Shown in pieces: positions 16,812-26,443 of a DNA stretch of 64,000 nt. The notes beneath the pieces were generated by a model. That model made no database searches, was not told where the DNA came from, and was given only the letters and a program-made list of their open reading frames with translations. A program made the translations under genes and the position numbers. The DNA lies in contig JAFLDE010000008.1 in the NCBI GenBank assembly GCA_017302655.1, positions 25,191 through 89,190 of the forward strand. The letters run 5' to 3'. The stretch is from Burkholderiales bacterium. GTDB lineage: Bacteria; Pseudomonadota; Gammaproteobacteria; Burkholderiales; Burkholderiaceae_C. The number at the start of each line of letters is the position of its first letter. Within the stretch, counting starts at the first letter, position 1.

Positions 16812-18662
16812 ATGTCCTTTGCATCCCTGGGCCTCCCCGAGGCCTTGCAGGCGGCTGTTGCCGCGTGCGAATACACCGACGCCACCGAAGTTCAGCAGCA
16901 AGCGATTCCGCTGGGCCTGCAGGGCACTGACCTGCTGGTCAGCAGCCGCACCGGCTCTGGCAAGACCGCCGCCTTTTTGCTGCCCATCCTGACCCAGGTG
17001 CTGGCCCGCCGCGAGGCCGAGCCCGACCGCCTGCCGGCCTTCGTGCCGCGCTTCCAACCCGGTCCGCAACGCGGTCGCCGCGGCCCCGGCCGCAACGCCG
17101 CCGAGCCCTTCCATGCCCAAGCGCTGATTCTGGCGCCCACCCGTGAACTGGCCCAGCAAGTCGCCCAGGCCGCGCAGCAACTCGGCAAGGGCATCAAGTT
17201 CTTCACCGTGGCCACCGTGGTGGGCGGCATGCCCTACCCGGCCCAGTTGCAACGCCTGCGCGCCGGCGCCGACCTGATCGTCGCCACGCCGGGTCGCTTG
17301 CTGGACGTCTGTGGCCAGAACCCCGCCCTGCTCTCCGAGATCAAGACCCTGGTGCTGGACGAAGCCGACCGCATGCTCGACCTCGGCTTCATCGAGGACA
17401 TCGAAGCCATTGCCGCGATGCTGCCCAAGCCACGCCAGACCCTGATGTTCAGCGCCACCTTTGATGGCCGCGTGGGCGGCCTGGCGCGCGAGCTCACGCA
17501 CGAACCGCAACGCATCGACGTGGCCTCCGCCCCTGAGCAGAAGGCTCAGATCGAACAGCGCCTGCATTGGGCCGACCACCCGCACCACCGCCAGGCCCTG
17601 CTGGAGCACCTGCTGGCCGACACCGCGGTCGATCAGGCCGTGGTCTTCGCCGGCACGCAGATCGAAGCGGAGGCCATGGCCGGTCAGCTCGCCGAACTGG
17701 GTCACGCCGTGGCTGCCCTGCACGGCGGCATGCCCCAAGGCAAGCGCAATCGCACCCTGATGGGCCTGCGCCGGCGCGAACTGCGCGTGCTGGTGGCCAC
17801 CGACGTCGCCGCGCGCGGCATCGACGTGCCCACCATCAGCCACGTCATCAACATCGGCCTGCCGATGAAGGCCGAGGACTATGTGCACCGCATCGGCCGC
17901 ACCGGCCGCGCCGGCCGGTCGGGCCTCGCGGTGACCCTCGCCATGCGCGAAGACCTGCCGCGCCTGCGCCGCCTGCAGGCCTACACCAAGGAAGCCCTCG
18001 CCCCCAGCCGCGTCGAGGGCCTGGAACCCAAGAAGCCCGACCCCGTGGTGTTCAGCGAGCGTCCGCGTCGTGAGTTCGATGGTGGTGCCGATCGCCGCAG
18101 CTTTGGCGGCCAAGGCCGCCCGCTGCGTGAAGGTGGCCAGGGCCGCTTCCAGCGCGACGACCATTCAGCACCGCGCCACGCCGAGCAGCGCCCGGCCTGG
18201 GGAGAGCGCAAGCCCTTCCACGGTGAGCAACGTCCGGCCTGGGGCGAGCAGCGCCCGGCTTGGGGCGAACGCCGCGACACGCCTTTCGCCAAGCCGGCCT
18301 TCGAAAAGCCGCGCTTTGGCGGCCACAGCCGCCCGCACGGCGATGGCGGGCACAGCCGCCCGCACGGCGATAGCGGCCACAGCCGCCCTCAGCGCAACGG
18401 CGATCGTCCGAGCTATGGCGATCGTCCGAGCTATGGCGATCGTCCGAACTTCGGCAACCGCCCGAGTTTTGGCGATCGCCCGAACCACGGCAACCGCCCG
18501 AGCTTCGGTGATCGTCCGAACCATGGCGAGCGCCCGAGCTATGCCGGCCAAGGCCGTCCGTTCCGCGACGGCGACAAGCCGCGATTCGATGCCACGGCTC
18601 CGCGCCGCGGCTTCGGCCAAGGCCGCCCGCGTCGTGACGACGAGGGCAACCGCGGCGAGTAA
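16812..18662 (+). CDS. DEAD-box ATP-dependent RNA helicase (RhlE-like) with long low-complexity repeat tail
   Basis: RNA helicase of 616 residues. The core (about 1-375) has the Q motif (LGLPEALQAAV to VQQQAIP), motif I SSRTGSGKT, PTRELAQQ, TPGRLLD, DEAD in VLDEADRML, SAT in FSATF, and HRIGRTGRAG. A basic insert GPQRGRRGPGRN lies between motifs I and Ia. From about residue 430 the tail is Gly/Arg/Pro/Asp/His-rich and built of tandem repeats (three EQRPAWGE, three 9-residue and eight 6-residue units), likely disordered and RNA-binding. I choose the ATG at 16812 (MSFASLGLPE) as in homologues. It is the first gene of a cluster with cold-shock, YchJ and TruC genes. Confidence 0.93.
   Translation: MSFASLGLPEALQAAVAACEYTDATEVQQQAIPLGLQGTDLLVSSRTGSGKTAAFLLPILTQVLARREAEPDRLPAFVPRFQPGPQRGRRGPGRNAAEPFHAQALILAPTRELAQQVAQAAQQLGKGIKFFTVATVVGGMPYPAQLQRLRAGADLIVATPGRLLDVCGQNPALLSEIKTLVLDEADRMLDLGFIEDIEAIAAMLPKPRQTLMFSATFDGRVGGLARELTHEPQRIDVASAPEQKAQIEQRLHWADHPHHRQALLEHLLADTAVDQAVVFAGTQIEAEAMAGQLAELGHAVAALHGGMPQGKRNRTLMGLRRRELRVLVATDVAARGIDVPTISHVINIGLPMKAEDYVHRIGRTGRAGRSGLAVTLAMREDLPRLRRLQAYTKEALAPSRVEGLEPKKPDPVVFSERPRREFDGGADRRSFGGQGRPLREGGQGRFQRDDHSAPRHAEQRPAWGERKPFHGEQRPAWGEQRPAWGERRDTPFAKPAFEKPRFGGHSRPHGDGGHSRPHGDSGHSRPQRNGDRPSYGDRPSYGDRPNFGNRPSFGDRPNHGNRPSFGDRPNHGERPSYAGQGRPFRDGDKPRFDATAPRRGFGQGRPRRDDEGNRGE
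18183..18542 (+). repeat. In-frame tandem repeats encoding the helicase tail
   Basis: Three copies of EQRPAWGE lie at about 18183-18273. Three 27-bp units (GGHSRPHGD type) occupy 18318-18398 and run directly into eight 18-bp units (GDRPSY, GNRPSF, GDRPNH types) at 18399-18542. All unit lengths are multiples of three, so gain or loss keeps the frame. Confidence 0.9.
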
Positions 18663-18673
18663 GCAGCATCGGC

Positions 18674-19327
18674 ATGCGCACGCCTGCCGACCGCCTTGAG
18701 ACCTGGGCCGAGGGCCGCGTCCAGCAATGGGATGCGGCCAAGGGCCTGGGCTTCGTACAGTCCGAGCGCGGCGGCGAACGCCTGCTGCTGCGCCGAGCCG
18801 ACCTGACCGGCCGCCTGCGCACGCGCCAACCTCAGCACGGTGAGCCGGTGCGCTTCCTGTCCCTCGGTCAGGGCGCGCAGCGCCGTGCGGCGCGGGTCAG
18901 CACCCTCCTTCCCCCACCTACGGCCGTCAAGCCGGGCATCAAACCGGTCACAAGGCGCACGCATGCCGCGAGCAGCCGACTGCTCGTCGTACCCGCCTTC
19001 GCACTGCTGCTGGGGCTCATCCACCTGAACTGGCCGCTGCCGCGCTTCGTGACCGTGATGTACGGCGCGCTGTCCATGGCGCTCTTCATCGTCTACGGGC
19101 TCGACAAGTGGGCCGCCCGGCGCGGGCAGTCGCGCGTCAGCGAATTCGCCCTGCACGCCCTGGCCTTGCTGGGCGGCTGGCCAGGGGCTTTGCTCGGACA
19201 GCATGTGTTTCGCCACAAGGTCGCGCAGCCCCGCTTCCTGCGCATCACCTGGGCCATGGTGGTGTTGAACATCAGCCTGCTGCTCGTCGTCTGTACCCCC
19301 TTGCTGTCCCCGCTGTTCCGACGCTGA
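18674..19327 (+). CDS. Cold-shock-domain / DUF1294 membrane protein
   Basis: Two-domain protein of 217 residues. The N-terminus (about 10-75) is a cold-shock-type OB-fold with GRVQQWDAAKGLGFVQ, which should bind single-stranded nucleic acid. After a basic linker, residues about 100-215 form DUF1294 with three to four membrane segments and the family stretch YGLDKWAARRGQSRVSE. The function of this fusion is not known to me. It starts 11 bp after the helicase stop, and its own stop overlaps the YchJ start as TGATG, so it is in the same operon. Confidence 0.88.
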   Translation: MRTPADRLETWAEGRVQQWDAAKGLGFVQSERGGERLLLRRADLTGRLRTRQPQHGEPVRFLSLGQGAQRRAARVSTLLPPPTAVKPGIKPVTRRTHAASSRLLVVPAFALLLGLIHLNWPLPRFVTVMYGALSMALFIVYGLDKWAARRGQSRVSEFALHALALLGGWPGALLGQHVFRHKVAQPRFLRITWAMVVLNISLLLVVCTPLLSPLFRR

Positions 19328-19695
19328 TGGACTGCCCTTGCGGCCGAGGCCGTCCCTACTCGATCTGCTGCGGCCCGCTGCACGAGGGCGAGCCCGCCCC
19401 CGATGCCGAGGCACTCATGCGCAGTCGCTACAGCGCCTTCGTGCTCGAACGGTTCGACTACCTCCTCGCCAGCTGGCACCCGCGCACCCGCCCAGCTTCC
19501 CTCGGTCCCCCGGAACCCGGCCTTCGCTGGCTGGGCTTGGAAGTCAAGGCCCACCAGGTGCAGGACGAGACGCATGCCACCGTGGCCTTCGTGGCGCGCA
19601 GCAAACTGGGCGGCCGCGCACATCGTCTCCAGGAGCGGAGCCGCTTTGAGCGTATCGGCCCGCATTGGTTCTACGTCGATGGCGAACTCGGTTGA
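19327..19695 (+). CDS. ychJ: YchJ family protein (SEC-C motif, NTF2-like)
   Basis: Protein of 122 residues of the UPF0225/YchJ family. The N-terminal CPCGRGRPYSICCGP is a cysteine-rich SEC-C-like zinc motif, followed by ALMRSRYSAFVLERFDYLL and an NTF2-like fold ending in HWFYVDGEL. The cellular role is not established. The ATG at 19327 shares a base with the previous stop, and the Cys motif immediately after it fixes the start. Its 3' end overlaps truC by 17 bp. Confidence 0.9.
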   Translation: MDCPCGRGRPYSICCGPLHEGEPAPDAEALMRSRYSAFVLERFDYLLASWHPRTRPASLGPPEPGLRWLGLEVKAHQVQDETHATVAFVARSKLGGRAHRLQERSRFERIGPHWFYVDGELG

Positions 19696-20362
19696 GCTGC
19701 TGCACGAGGACGCGGGCCTGCTGGTGCTGAACAAGCCGGCCGGCCTGCTGGTCCACCCGACGCAACTCGACGCCCACGAAGCCGACACCCTGCTCGGCCG
19801 CGCCGAAGCACAGTTCGGCCAGAAGCTGTACCCAGCGCACCGCCTCGACAAGGGCACCAGCGGCGTGCTGCTGATGGCACGCGACCCCGTGAGCGTCGCC
19901 CTGCTCGGCGAAGCCTTCCGCGAGGGCCGGGTGGCCAAGCGCTACCTGGGCCTGGTGCGTGGCTGGCCGAAGGGCGCCGAAGGCGTCATCGACCACCCGC
20001 TGGCGCGTGACCCCGAACGGCCCAGCCAAGGCCAGCCCCTGCTGCCCGCGCAGACGCATTGGCGCTGCCTGCGCCGTTTTGAATGGCCGGTGCTCACTCA
20101 GCCGGGCTTTCCCAGCACACGCGGCGCCCTGCTGGAACTGGCGCCGCTGCAGGGCAGGCGGCATCAGATTCGCCGCCACTGCAAGCATGCAGCGCATCCG
20201 CTGATTGGCGACGCCACGCACGGCAAGGGCCCACTGAACCGCACTCTGGCTGCCCATTTCGGTCTGACGCGACTGTGGCTGCATGCCGCCTGGCTGCGGC
20301 TACCTGACGGGCGTTGCTTCCAAGCGCCGCCCGGCACGGAATGGCAAGCGCTGCCAAACTGA
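19679..20362 (+). CDS. truC: tRNA pseudouridine synthase C (RluA family)
   Basis: Pseudouridine synthase of 227 residues, likely modifying U65 of tRNA. It has VLNKPAGLLVH near the N-terminus and the catalytic motif HRLDKGTSGVLLMA with the essential Asp. GRRHQIRRHCKHAAHPLIGD and FGLTRLWLHA follow as in TruC rather than RluA/C/D, and there is no S4 domain. The start MANSVELLHEDAG at 19679 lies inside the end of ychJ; a longer frame upstream is out-of-frame ychJ sequence. Only 3 bp separate its stop from the convergent histidine kinase gene. Confidence 0.9.
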   Translation: MANSVELLHEDAGLLVLNKPAGLLVHPTQLDAHEADTLLGRAEAQFGQKLYPAHRLDKGTSGVLLMARDPVSVALLGEAFREGRVAKRYLGLVRGWPKGAEGVIDHPLARDPERPSQGQPLLPAQTHWRCLRRFEWPVLTQPGFPSTRGALLELAPLQGRRHQIRRHCKHAAHPLIGDATHGKGPLNRTLAAHFGLTRLWLHAAWLRLPDGRCFQAPPGTEWQALPN

Positions 20363-20365
20363 GGT

Positions 20366-23300
20366 TCATGCCAAGACCGATCGACGCTCCGCCAACACAC
20401 GCCGGGCTGTAGCGAAATCCAGCGAAGCGAGTGCTTCTTCAATGCGCTCCAGATCGTCACCCAGCCAGGCTTCCAGTGCGCCGCGTTGACTGGCTAGCAG
20501 AGTCAGCACCTCGCTGCTCTCGTCGTTGAGAAGTTGCGCGAGCTGGCCCAAAGGGTCGACTCCCAGTCCACTGGCCACAGGTGCGGGTTCCACTGGCGCC
20601 GTCGCGGGCGCGTGCAGGCCGCGCGCCATAGAAAGCAGCAACTCCAGGCCGTCGGCCAGCTGAGTCTCGAAGCTGTCGATCCACGCCGGCTCGATCACCT
20701 GGCCCGCGCGTGCCCTCTCTTCACCGGCACGTCCCCAGTGGGCGAGCTTCTCCATGGCCAAGGTGGCCGCAAGTCCCTTGAAGCTGTGCAAGGCGTGTTC
20801 GGCCGCGTGGCAATCCGGCGGGGAGTGCGCCATCTGGCTGCGCAGCTGGGCCGGCAGCTCACGGGCCTGTGCAGCGAACGAGGTGGCCGTGCGCAGGTAC
20901 AGCGCCGTGCGGCCCAAGAAGCGGTCCAGGCCTGCCTGCAGGTCCAGGCCCTGTGACGCCGCCCGCTGCTGCCACTGAGGCGGCACCAGCACGCGAGCAT
21001 GGCCTGGGCGCGCCACGCTGGCCTGTGAGCCGGCGGCGCTGGTGTGGTGACGATCGGAGCGGCTGCGCACTCGCTTCTGAAGCAGGCGCACCAGCGGTTC
21101 CATCTCGAAGGGCTTGCCCACGTGGTCGTCCATTCCCGCAGCAAGGCAAGCCTCGCGGTCGGCCGGCAGGGCGTTGGCCGTCATGGCGATGATCGGGAGA
21201 TCGGTCAGGCCAAGCGAGCCACGGATGGCTCGGGTGGCGCTGAGCCCGTCCATGACCGGCATCTGCATGTCCATCAGCACGGCGTCAAAACTCTGCTCGC
21301 GCAACAGGGCCAATGCCTGTTCGCCGTCATCCGCGAGCAACACAGTGGCGCCTTCAAGATGCAGCAGCTCCTGGGCCACCTGCTGGTTGTTGGGGTTGTC
21401 TTCCACCACCAGCAAGCGCATCCCGGCAAGCGCCTGGGTGACCACGCCTGCTTGCGAGGGCGCGGCCTCAGCCCCCAGTCCAGCGAGCGCCTCACGCACC
21501 TGCGATCCGCACACCGGCTTGACCACGAACCCCACGGGCTCGACCAGGCCTCGCCCGGCTGCATGTCCACTCCAGCGCTCGCGCAGGATCGCGGCACCAC
21601 ACATCCACCAGTGCATGGGGCGGCCATGAGCCGCTTGTTCGGCGCACAGCGCTTGCGCGCAGTCCCAGCCATCTTCATCCGGCAACTGTGCAGCCACCCA
21701 CGCTCGCGCCACAGTGGGGTTGCCGCGGAGCGCTTGCCTGGCTTCGGCGCCGCTGCCCACCGCCAGCACCGGCTGGCCGATCGATTCCAACAATACGGCG
21801 AGCGCTCGCCGGCTTTCCGAGTGCGGCTCGATCAGCAGCAAGGCGCCTGGTTCCTGGTGCGACAAAGGCAATTCAGCGGGTTCCACCGCCGGGGCCACCG
21901 GCAACTCCAGCGAGAAGGAGAAGGTCGACCCCTGTCCCGGCTCGCTGCTGACATGCAACTCGCCCCCCATGGCGCGCACCAGCCGCTGGCTGATGGCCAG
22001 CCCCAGACCGGTGCCGCCATAGCGGCGCGAGGTACTTGCTTCGGCTTGCGAGAAGCCTTCAAAGACCTGCAACAGCTTGTCAGGCGCGATGCCAATGCCG
22101 GTGTCGCGAACCGCAAAGCCGATGTGCGCGCGTTCGGCTTCCATGCCCAGCAGGCGCAACTGCAGGCAAACCTCGCCCTCGGCGGTGAACTTGATGGCGT
22201 TGCCGGTCAGATTGATGAGCACCTGCTGCAGGCGCAAGGCGTCCCCCACCAACCACGGCGGCAGGGCGGGGTCCAGGTCGAAGACCAATTCGATCGGCTT
22301 GGAATCGGCGTTGGCCGCCATGATGACGCCCAGTGCGCGCAGCAGCTCGTCGCTGCTGAATGGTCGCAACTCCAGTTGCAGCTTGCCAGCCTCGACCTTG
22401 GAGAAATCAAGGATGTCGTTGAGAAGGGTGAGAAGGGACTTGGCCGCGCCCTGCGTCTTGTTCAGATAGTCAAGCTGCTGTCCGATGAGCGGCGTGCGTC
22501 GCAGCAGACGCAGCATGCCCAAAATGGCATTGAGCGGCGTGCGAATCTCATGGCTCATGGTGGCCAGAAACTGACTCTTGGCGACGTTGGCCGCGTTGGC
22601 GCGGTCGCGTTCCACCGACAGCAGGGCATTGAGCTGCTCGGTCTGGCGCTGCACTGCCTTCAGTTCGGAGATGTCGAGTGCCATCACCACCACACCGCGC
22701 ACTTCCTGGTCGGCATCGATGTCAGGTTCGGCGTGCACCAACAACGTGCCACCCTGCCCGTCGTCCTGCTCGAAATGCATCGCGCGTCCCTGCACCAGCG
22801 CTGGCGCCAGGCGCAGGCGCTGCGAGGCAGCGGCGTCCGCACCGAGCAACTCCTCGGCGGTGGCGCCGACCGAGCGTTCCGGCGTGGTGTGCAGCCATTC
22901 GGCAAACGCGCGGTTGGCGAACACGCACCGCTCGCTGCGCGACCAATAGGCGATGCGCCCCGGCACCGCGTTGGCCACCAAGCGCAGGAAGCGCTCCTGC
23001 GCGCGCATGGTTTCCTCGGCGCGCTTGCGCTCGCTGATGTCGATGTAGGTCGACACCAAGCCACCCCAGGGCATGGGCGCACCACGCACCTCCAGGGTGA
23101 TGCCATTCGGGCGCGTCCGCTCAAAGTGGTGCGCCACCGGGTCGCGGGCCAGATCCACCAGTCGTTCCAGGGCGCGTTCGGCCAGCGGGCCATCACCGTA
23201 CTCGCCACGCGCCGCGTTGAAGCGCACCAACTCCTCGTAAGTCACTTGACCTTCGACGAGTAGATCCGGCGGCAGGTCAAGCAACGGGGCGAGTGCTTCG

Positions 23301-24883
23301 CTTCGCGCCAGCAGTTTCATGTCCGGACCAAACACCGACACGCCCAGCGGCAAGTGATCGACCACCGAGCGCAACACCTGCTGCTGCTGGCGCATGCCCT
23401 CTTCCAATGCGCGCTGCTCAGCAATGTCCTGCAAGGCACCGACAACGCGCAAGGGGCCGCTCTCGTCACACTCGGCCTCGCCGACAGCGCGCACCCACAC
23501 TTCTCGCCCGAGCGCACTGCGCAGCCGCATCTCCATGCCCCAGCTGCGCGCCTCGCTGGCCGAGGCTTCGATAGCCTGGCGGAAGCGCTCGCGGTCATCG
23601 GGATGCACATACGCCAGGGCCTGTTCGAAGCTCGGTTGGGTGCCCGGGCTCAGGTCGTGCAGGCGGAAGGCCTCGTCGGTCCAGGTGAACTGGCGATCGC
23701 GCAGGCGCAGCTCGAAGCCGCCAACCCGGGCGAGCCTTTGCGTGCGTTCGCTGATGAGGCGCTGCACATGGGCGCTTTCCTCGGCCTGCCGGCGCTCATC
23801 GATGTGAATCAGCACGCCGGCCAGCCACAAGGGATCGCCCGTCGGCGTGCGTTGCACCACCGTGCCGCGCAGCTGGAACCAAGGCCAAAGGCCCGCGACA
23901 CCCTGCATGCGCAGCTCCAGCTCAAACATGGGCGCTTGGCCGGAGAGATGGCGACGCAGCGCCGTAGCCAGATGCTCCTGGTCATCGGCATGCACATGGT
24001 CGCGGAAGACGGCCCAGCCCATGGAGGTGTCAGCTTCCAGTCCGAGGAGGCTAAGGAAGCGTGCGTTCACGCGCAGGGTGTCCGTCTGGTAGTGCCAGTC
24101 CCACGCACCGGCCTGCATGCCTTCCACGATGGCGGACAAGCGTTGCTGCGCCTCCGCCTGCTCGCGCTCGCGCTGCACCAGAGTACTGACCTCACATCCC
24201 ACCAACACCCAGCGCTCAATCACGCCGGCAGCATCGCGCTGCGGCATGACACGGGCCTCCAACCAGAACAGCTCGCCGCCCTTGCCTCGGTTGCACAGGA
24301 CACCGCGCCACACCCTGCCGGCGCGCAACTCCTGCCAGAAGAAGTCCCAGAAGGAACGTGGATGCAAGCCCGAAGAGAGGAGTCGATGCGGCTGGCCGAT
24401 CAACTCATCGCGCCGGTAGCCGCTGAGTTCGCAAAGGCGCTCATTGACTTCCAGGATGCGGCCCTGAAGGTCGGTCACCGACACCGCCACCAAGCCCTGG
24501 ACGGCCAGCCACTGACCTTCCCGCTGCCGCCACTGGGCGTCACGCAGTTCGCGCCGACCCGACTCGATCAGCTCCACCTGGCCCAGCAGCTCATGCTCGA
24601 CGACCAGAGCCCGCCGGGCCTCCTGCTCCTCGCGAAGGGCCAGCTCGGCGGCGCCCAGCTGCCGCTGCCACGCCCTGCCCCAGAGCCAAAGCAAGCAGGC
24701 GGCTGCCAGCACCAGCAGACCGAGCAGGCCTTGTGCCACAGCCGTGAGCGCCTGCGCACCACGCAGACCAAAAAGTTCCAGGTCGCTCCATTGCGGCCAC
24801 AGCCACAGGCCCAGGCCACCCCCTGCCCCCAAGCCAATCAGGGCCAGGAGCGGTGGCCAAAGTGCTGGTGCGCGCCGGCTCAT
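20366..24883 (-). CDS. Hybrid sensor histidine kinase, five PAS domains, two receiver domains and HPt
   Basis: Membrane sensor kinase of 1505 residues. Two N-terminal membrane segments (about 8-30 and 44-70) and a coiled coil precede five PAS-like domains (about 125-750). HisKA carries [10 protein letters not shown] with the phospho-His at 780. HATPase has [21 protein letters not shown] and [11 protein letters not shown] first receiver (about 1015-1130) is degenerate: the Asp expected before the Pro is Ala ([10 protein letters not shown]). The second receiver is complete (VVEDNPNN, Asp1205 in [11 protein letters not shown], Lys in GKPF). HPt carries His1366 in HSFKG. Its ATG at 24883 overlaps the gabD stop. 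The ligand and output regulator are unknown. Confidence 0.93.
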   Translation of the reverse strand: MSRRAPALWPPLLALIGLGAGGGLGLWLWPQWSDLELFGLRGAQALTAVAQGLLGLLVLAAACLLWLWGRAWQRQLGAAELALREEQEARRALVVEHELLGQVELIESGRRELRDAQWRQREGQWLAVQGLVAVSVTDLQGRILEVNERLCELSGYRRDELIGQPHRLLSSGLHPRSFWDFFWQELRAGRVWRGVLCNRGKGGELFWLEARVMPQRDAAGVIERWVLVGCEVSTLVQREREQAEAQQRLSAIVEGMQAGAWDWHYQTDTLRVNARFLSLLGLEADTSMGWAVFRDHVHADDQEHLATALRRHLSGQAPMFELELRMQGVAGLWPWFQLRGTVVQRTPTGDPLWLAGVLIHIDERRQAEESAHVQRLISERTQRLARVGGFELRLRDRQFTWTDEAFRLHDLSPGTQPSFEQALAYVHPDDRERFRQAIEASASEARSWGMEMRLRSALGREVWVRAVGEAECDESGPLRVVGALQDIAEQRALEEGMRQQQQVLRSVVDHLPLGVSVFGPDMKLLARSEALAPLLDLPPDLLVEGQVTYEELVRFNAARGEYGDGPLAERALERLVDLARDPVAHHFERTRPNGITLEVRGAPMPWGGLVSTYIDISERKRAEETMRAQERFLRLVANAVPGRIAYWSRSERCVFANRAFAEWLHTTPERSVGATAEELLGADAAASQRLRLAPALVQGRAMHFEQDDGQGGTLLVHAEPDIDADQEVRGVVVMALDISELKAVQRQTEQLNALLSVERDRANAANVAKSQFLATMSHEIRTPLNAILGMLRLLRRTPLIGQQLDYLNKTQGAAKSLLTLLNDILDFSKVEAGKLQLELRPFSSDELLRALGVIMAANADSKPIELVFDLDPALPPWLVGDALRLQQVLINLTGNAIKFTAEGEVCLQLRLLGMEAERAHIGFAVRDTGIGIAPDKLLQVFEGFSQAEASTSRRYGGTGLGLAISQRLVRAMGGELHVSSEPGQGSTFSFSLELPVAPAVEPAELPLSHQEPGALLLIEPHSESRRALAVLLESIGQPVLAVGSGAEARQALRGNPTVARAWVAAQLPDEDGWDCAQALCAEQAAHGRPMHWWMCGAAILRERWSGHAAGRGLVEPVGFVVKPVCGSQVREALAGLGAEAAPSQAGVVTQALAGMRLLVVEDNPNNQQVAQELLHLEGATVLLADDGEQALALLREQSFDAVLMDMQMPVMDGLSATRAIRGSLGLTDLPIIAMTANALPADREACLAAGMDDHVGKPFEMEPLVRLLQKRVRSRSDRHHTSAAGSQASVARPGHARVLVPPQWQQRAASQGLDLQAGLDRFLGRTALYLRTATSFAAQARELPAQLRSQMAHSPPDCHAAEHALHSFKGLAATLAMEKLAHWGRAGEERARAGQVIEPAWIDSFETQLADGLELLLSMARGLHAPATAPVEPAPVASGLGVDPLGQLAQLLNDESSEVLTLLASQRGALEAWLGDDLERIEEALASLDFATARRVLAERRSVLA

Positions 24884-26364
24884 CAAGCTTGCAAGCCGCC
24901 CAGCGAGACGAACTTGCAGTCCAGGTACTCGTCGATGCCCTGATGCCCGCCTTCCCGGCCGAAGCCGCTTTGCTTGACACCACCGAAGGGGAACTCCGCC
25001 GAGGCAATCAGGCCGGTGTTGATGCCGACCATGCCGTACTCCAACGCCTCGGCCACGCGCAGCGCACGGCCAATGTCGCGGGTGTAGAAGTAGCTCGCCA
25101 GCCCGTAGTCACTCTGGTTCGCCAGTTGCACGGCCTGGGCCTCGGTCTCGAACACCAGCACCGGCGCGACGGGGCCAAAGGTTTCCTCCGTGGCCACCTT
25201 CATGCGCGCGCTCACTCCGGTGAGCAGCGTGGGTTCGAAGAACTGCGGCCCCAAGTCGGCCCGCGCCTGCCCGCCGACGGCCAGCTTGGCGCCTTGTGCG
25301 ACGGCGTCCTCCACGTGCGCGCGCACCTTGGCCAAGGCCTGCGCGTCAATCAGCGGCCCCACCTGTACGCCGTCCGCGTCACCCGGGCCGACGCGCAATT
25401 GCGCCACGGCCTCCGCCAGCTTCGCCACGAAGGCGTCGTGCACTTCCGCCTGCACATAGAAGCGGTTGGCGCAGACGCAGGTCTGACCGGCGTTGCGGTA
25501 CTTGCTGGCGATGGCGCCTTGCACGGCGGCATCCAGGTCGGCGTCGTCGAAGACGATAAAGGGGGCGTGCCCTCCCAGTTCCAATGACAGGCGCTTGAGC
25601 GTGGGCGCGCACTGCGCCATCAGGATGCGCCCGACCTCGGTGCTACCGGTGAAACTCAGATGGCGCACCGCCGCGTGCTCGCACCACAAGCGGCCGATGG
25701 CGATGCTGTCTTCGGCGTCGGCAGTGAGCACCGCCAGCACCCCGGCCGGCAGGCCGGCACGCTGCGCCAGCTCGGCCACCGCCAGTGCCGTGAGGGGCGT
25801 CTGCTCGGCCGGCTTGACCATGACGGTGCAACCCGCCGCCAGCGCGGGCGCCACCTTGCGCGTGATCATGGCCAGCGGGAAGTTCCAAGGCGTGATGGCG
25901 GCGCATACCCCCACCGGCTGCTTCCACACCCAGGCGCGCTTGCTCGGGTCGGGGCTGGGGATGGTCTCACCCGCCACACGGCGCCCTTCCTCCGCGTACC
26001 ACTCTAAGAAGCTGGCTCCGTACATCACCTCGCCCCGGGCTTCGGACAGTGGCTTGCCCTGCTCGGCGGTCATGAGCCGGGCCAGGTCATCGGCATGGCT
26101 GCGCAGCAACTGCGCCCAGCGCGTCAGCAGGCGGGCACGCTCCAGCGCGGATCGAGCGGCCCAACCGGGCAAGGCGCGCTGCGCGGCCTCCACGGCCAGG
26201 CGGGCGCTGTCCGAACCGTGGCTGGCCACCTGGGCAAGTTGCACGCCGTCAGCGGGGTTGTGCACCGTGAAGCGTTTGGTGGCAGCCACCCATTCGCCCT
26301 CGATCAGGGCGTCCAGGCGCAGCAGGCTGGCATCATTCAGGGTTGGCGGCAGGGCCTCTTGCAT
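24883..26364 (-). CDS. gabD: NAD(P)-dependent succinate-semialdehyde dehydrogenase
   Basis: Aldehyde dehydrogenase of 493 residues oxidising succinate semialdehyde to succinate, joining 4-aminobutyrate breakdown to the TCA cycle. The active site is complete: ITPWNFPLAMITRK for the cofactor, FTGSTEVGR, the general base Glu in LELGGHAPFIVF, and the nucleophile Cys near residue 296 in NAGQTCVCANRFYV. The GabD subfamily is supported by the length and by NAGQTCVCANR. It is divergent from alaS (79-bp gap), and its stop overlaps the start of the hybrid kinase. Other semialdehydes are possible substrates. Confidence 0.9.
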   Translation of the reverse strand: MQEALPPTLNDASLLRLDALIEGEWVAATKRFTVHNPADGVQLAQVASHGSDSARLAVEAAQRALPGWAARSALERARLLTRWAQLLRSHADDLARLMTAEQGKPLSEARGEVMYGASFLEWYAEEGRRVAGETIPSPDPSKRAWVWKQPVGVCAAITPWNFPLAMITRKVAPALAAGCTVMVKPAEQTPLTALAVAELAQRAGLPAGVLAVLTADAEDSIAIGRLWCEHAAVRHLSFTGSTEVGRILMAQCAPTLKRLSLELGGHAPFIVFDDADLDAAVQGAIASKYRNAGQTCVCANRFYVQAEVHDAFVAKLAEAVAQLRVGPGDADGVQVGPLIDAQALAKVRAHVEDAVAQGAKLAVGGQARADLGPQFFEPTLLTGVSARMKVATEETFGPVAPVLVFETEAQAVQLANQSDYGLASYFYTRDIGRALRVAEALEYGMVGINTGLIASAEFPFGGVKQSGFGREGGHQGIDEYLDCKFVSLGGLQA

Positions 26365-26443
26365 GGAGCACTCCAGTGAATCCGGCGCACTCTAGCCGCA
26401 GCCCCGAATCCTCGAACATCAGCCCGCCCGGGCCAGCCGACGC

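Noticed and set aside
18318-18542. CRISPR-like array
   Set aside because: The repeats are contiguous without spacers, multiples of three in length and in frame within the helicase gene.
21044-23263. 739-codon open frame on the plus strand
   Set aside because: It is antisense to the hybrid histidine kinase, whose domains are all recognisable; long antisense frames are expected at this GC content and the translation has no domain.
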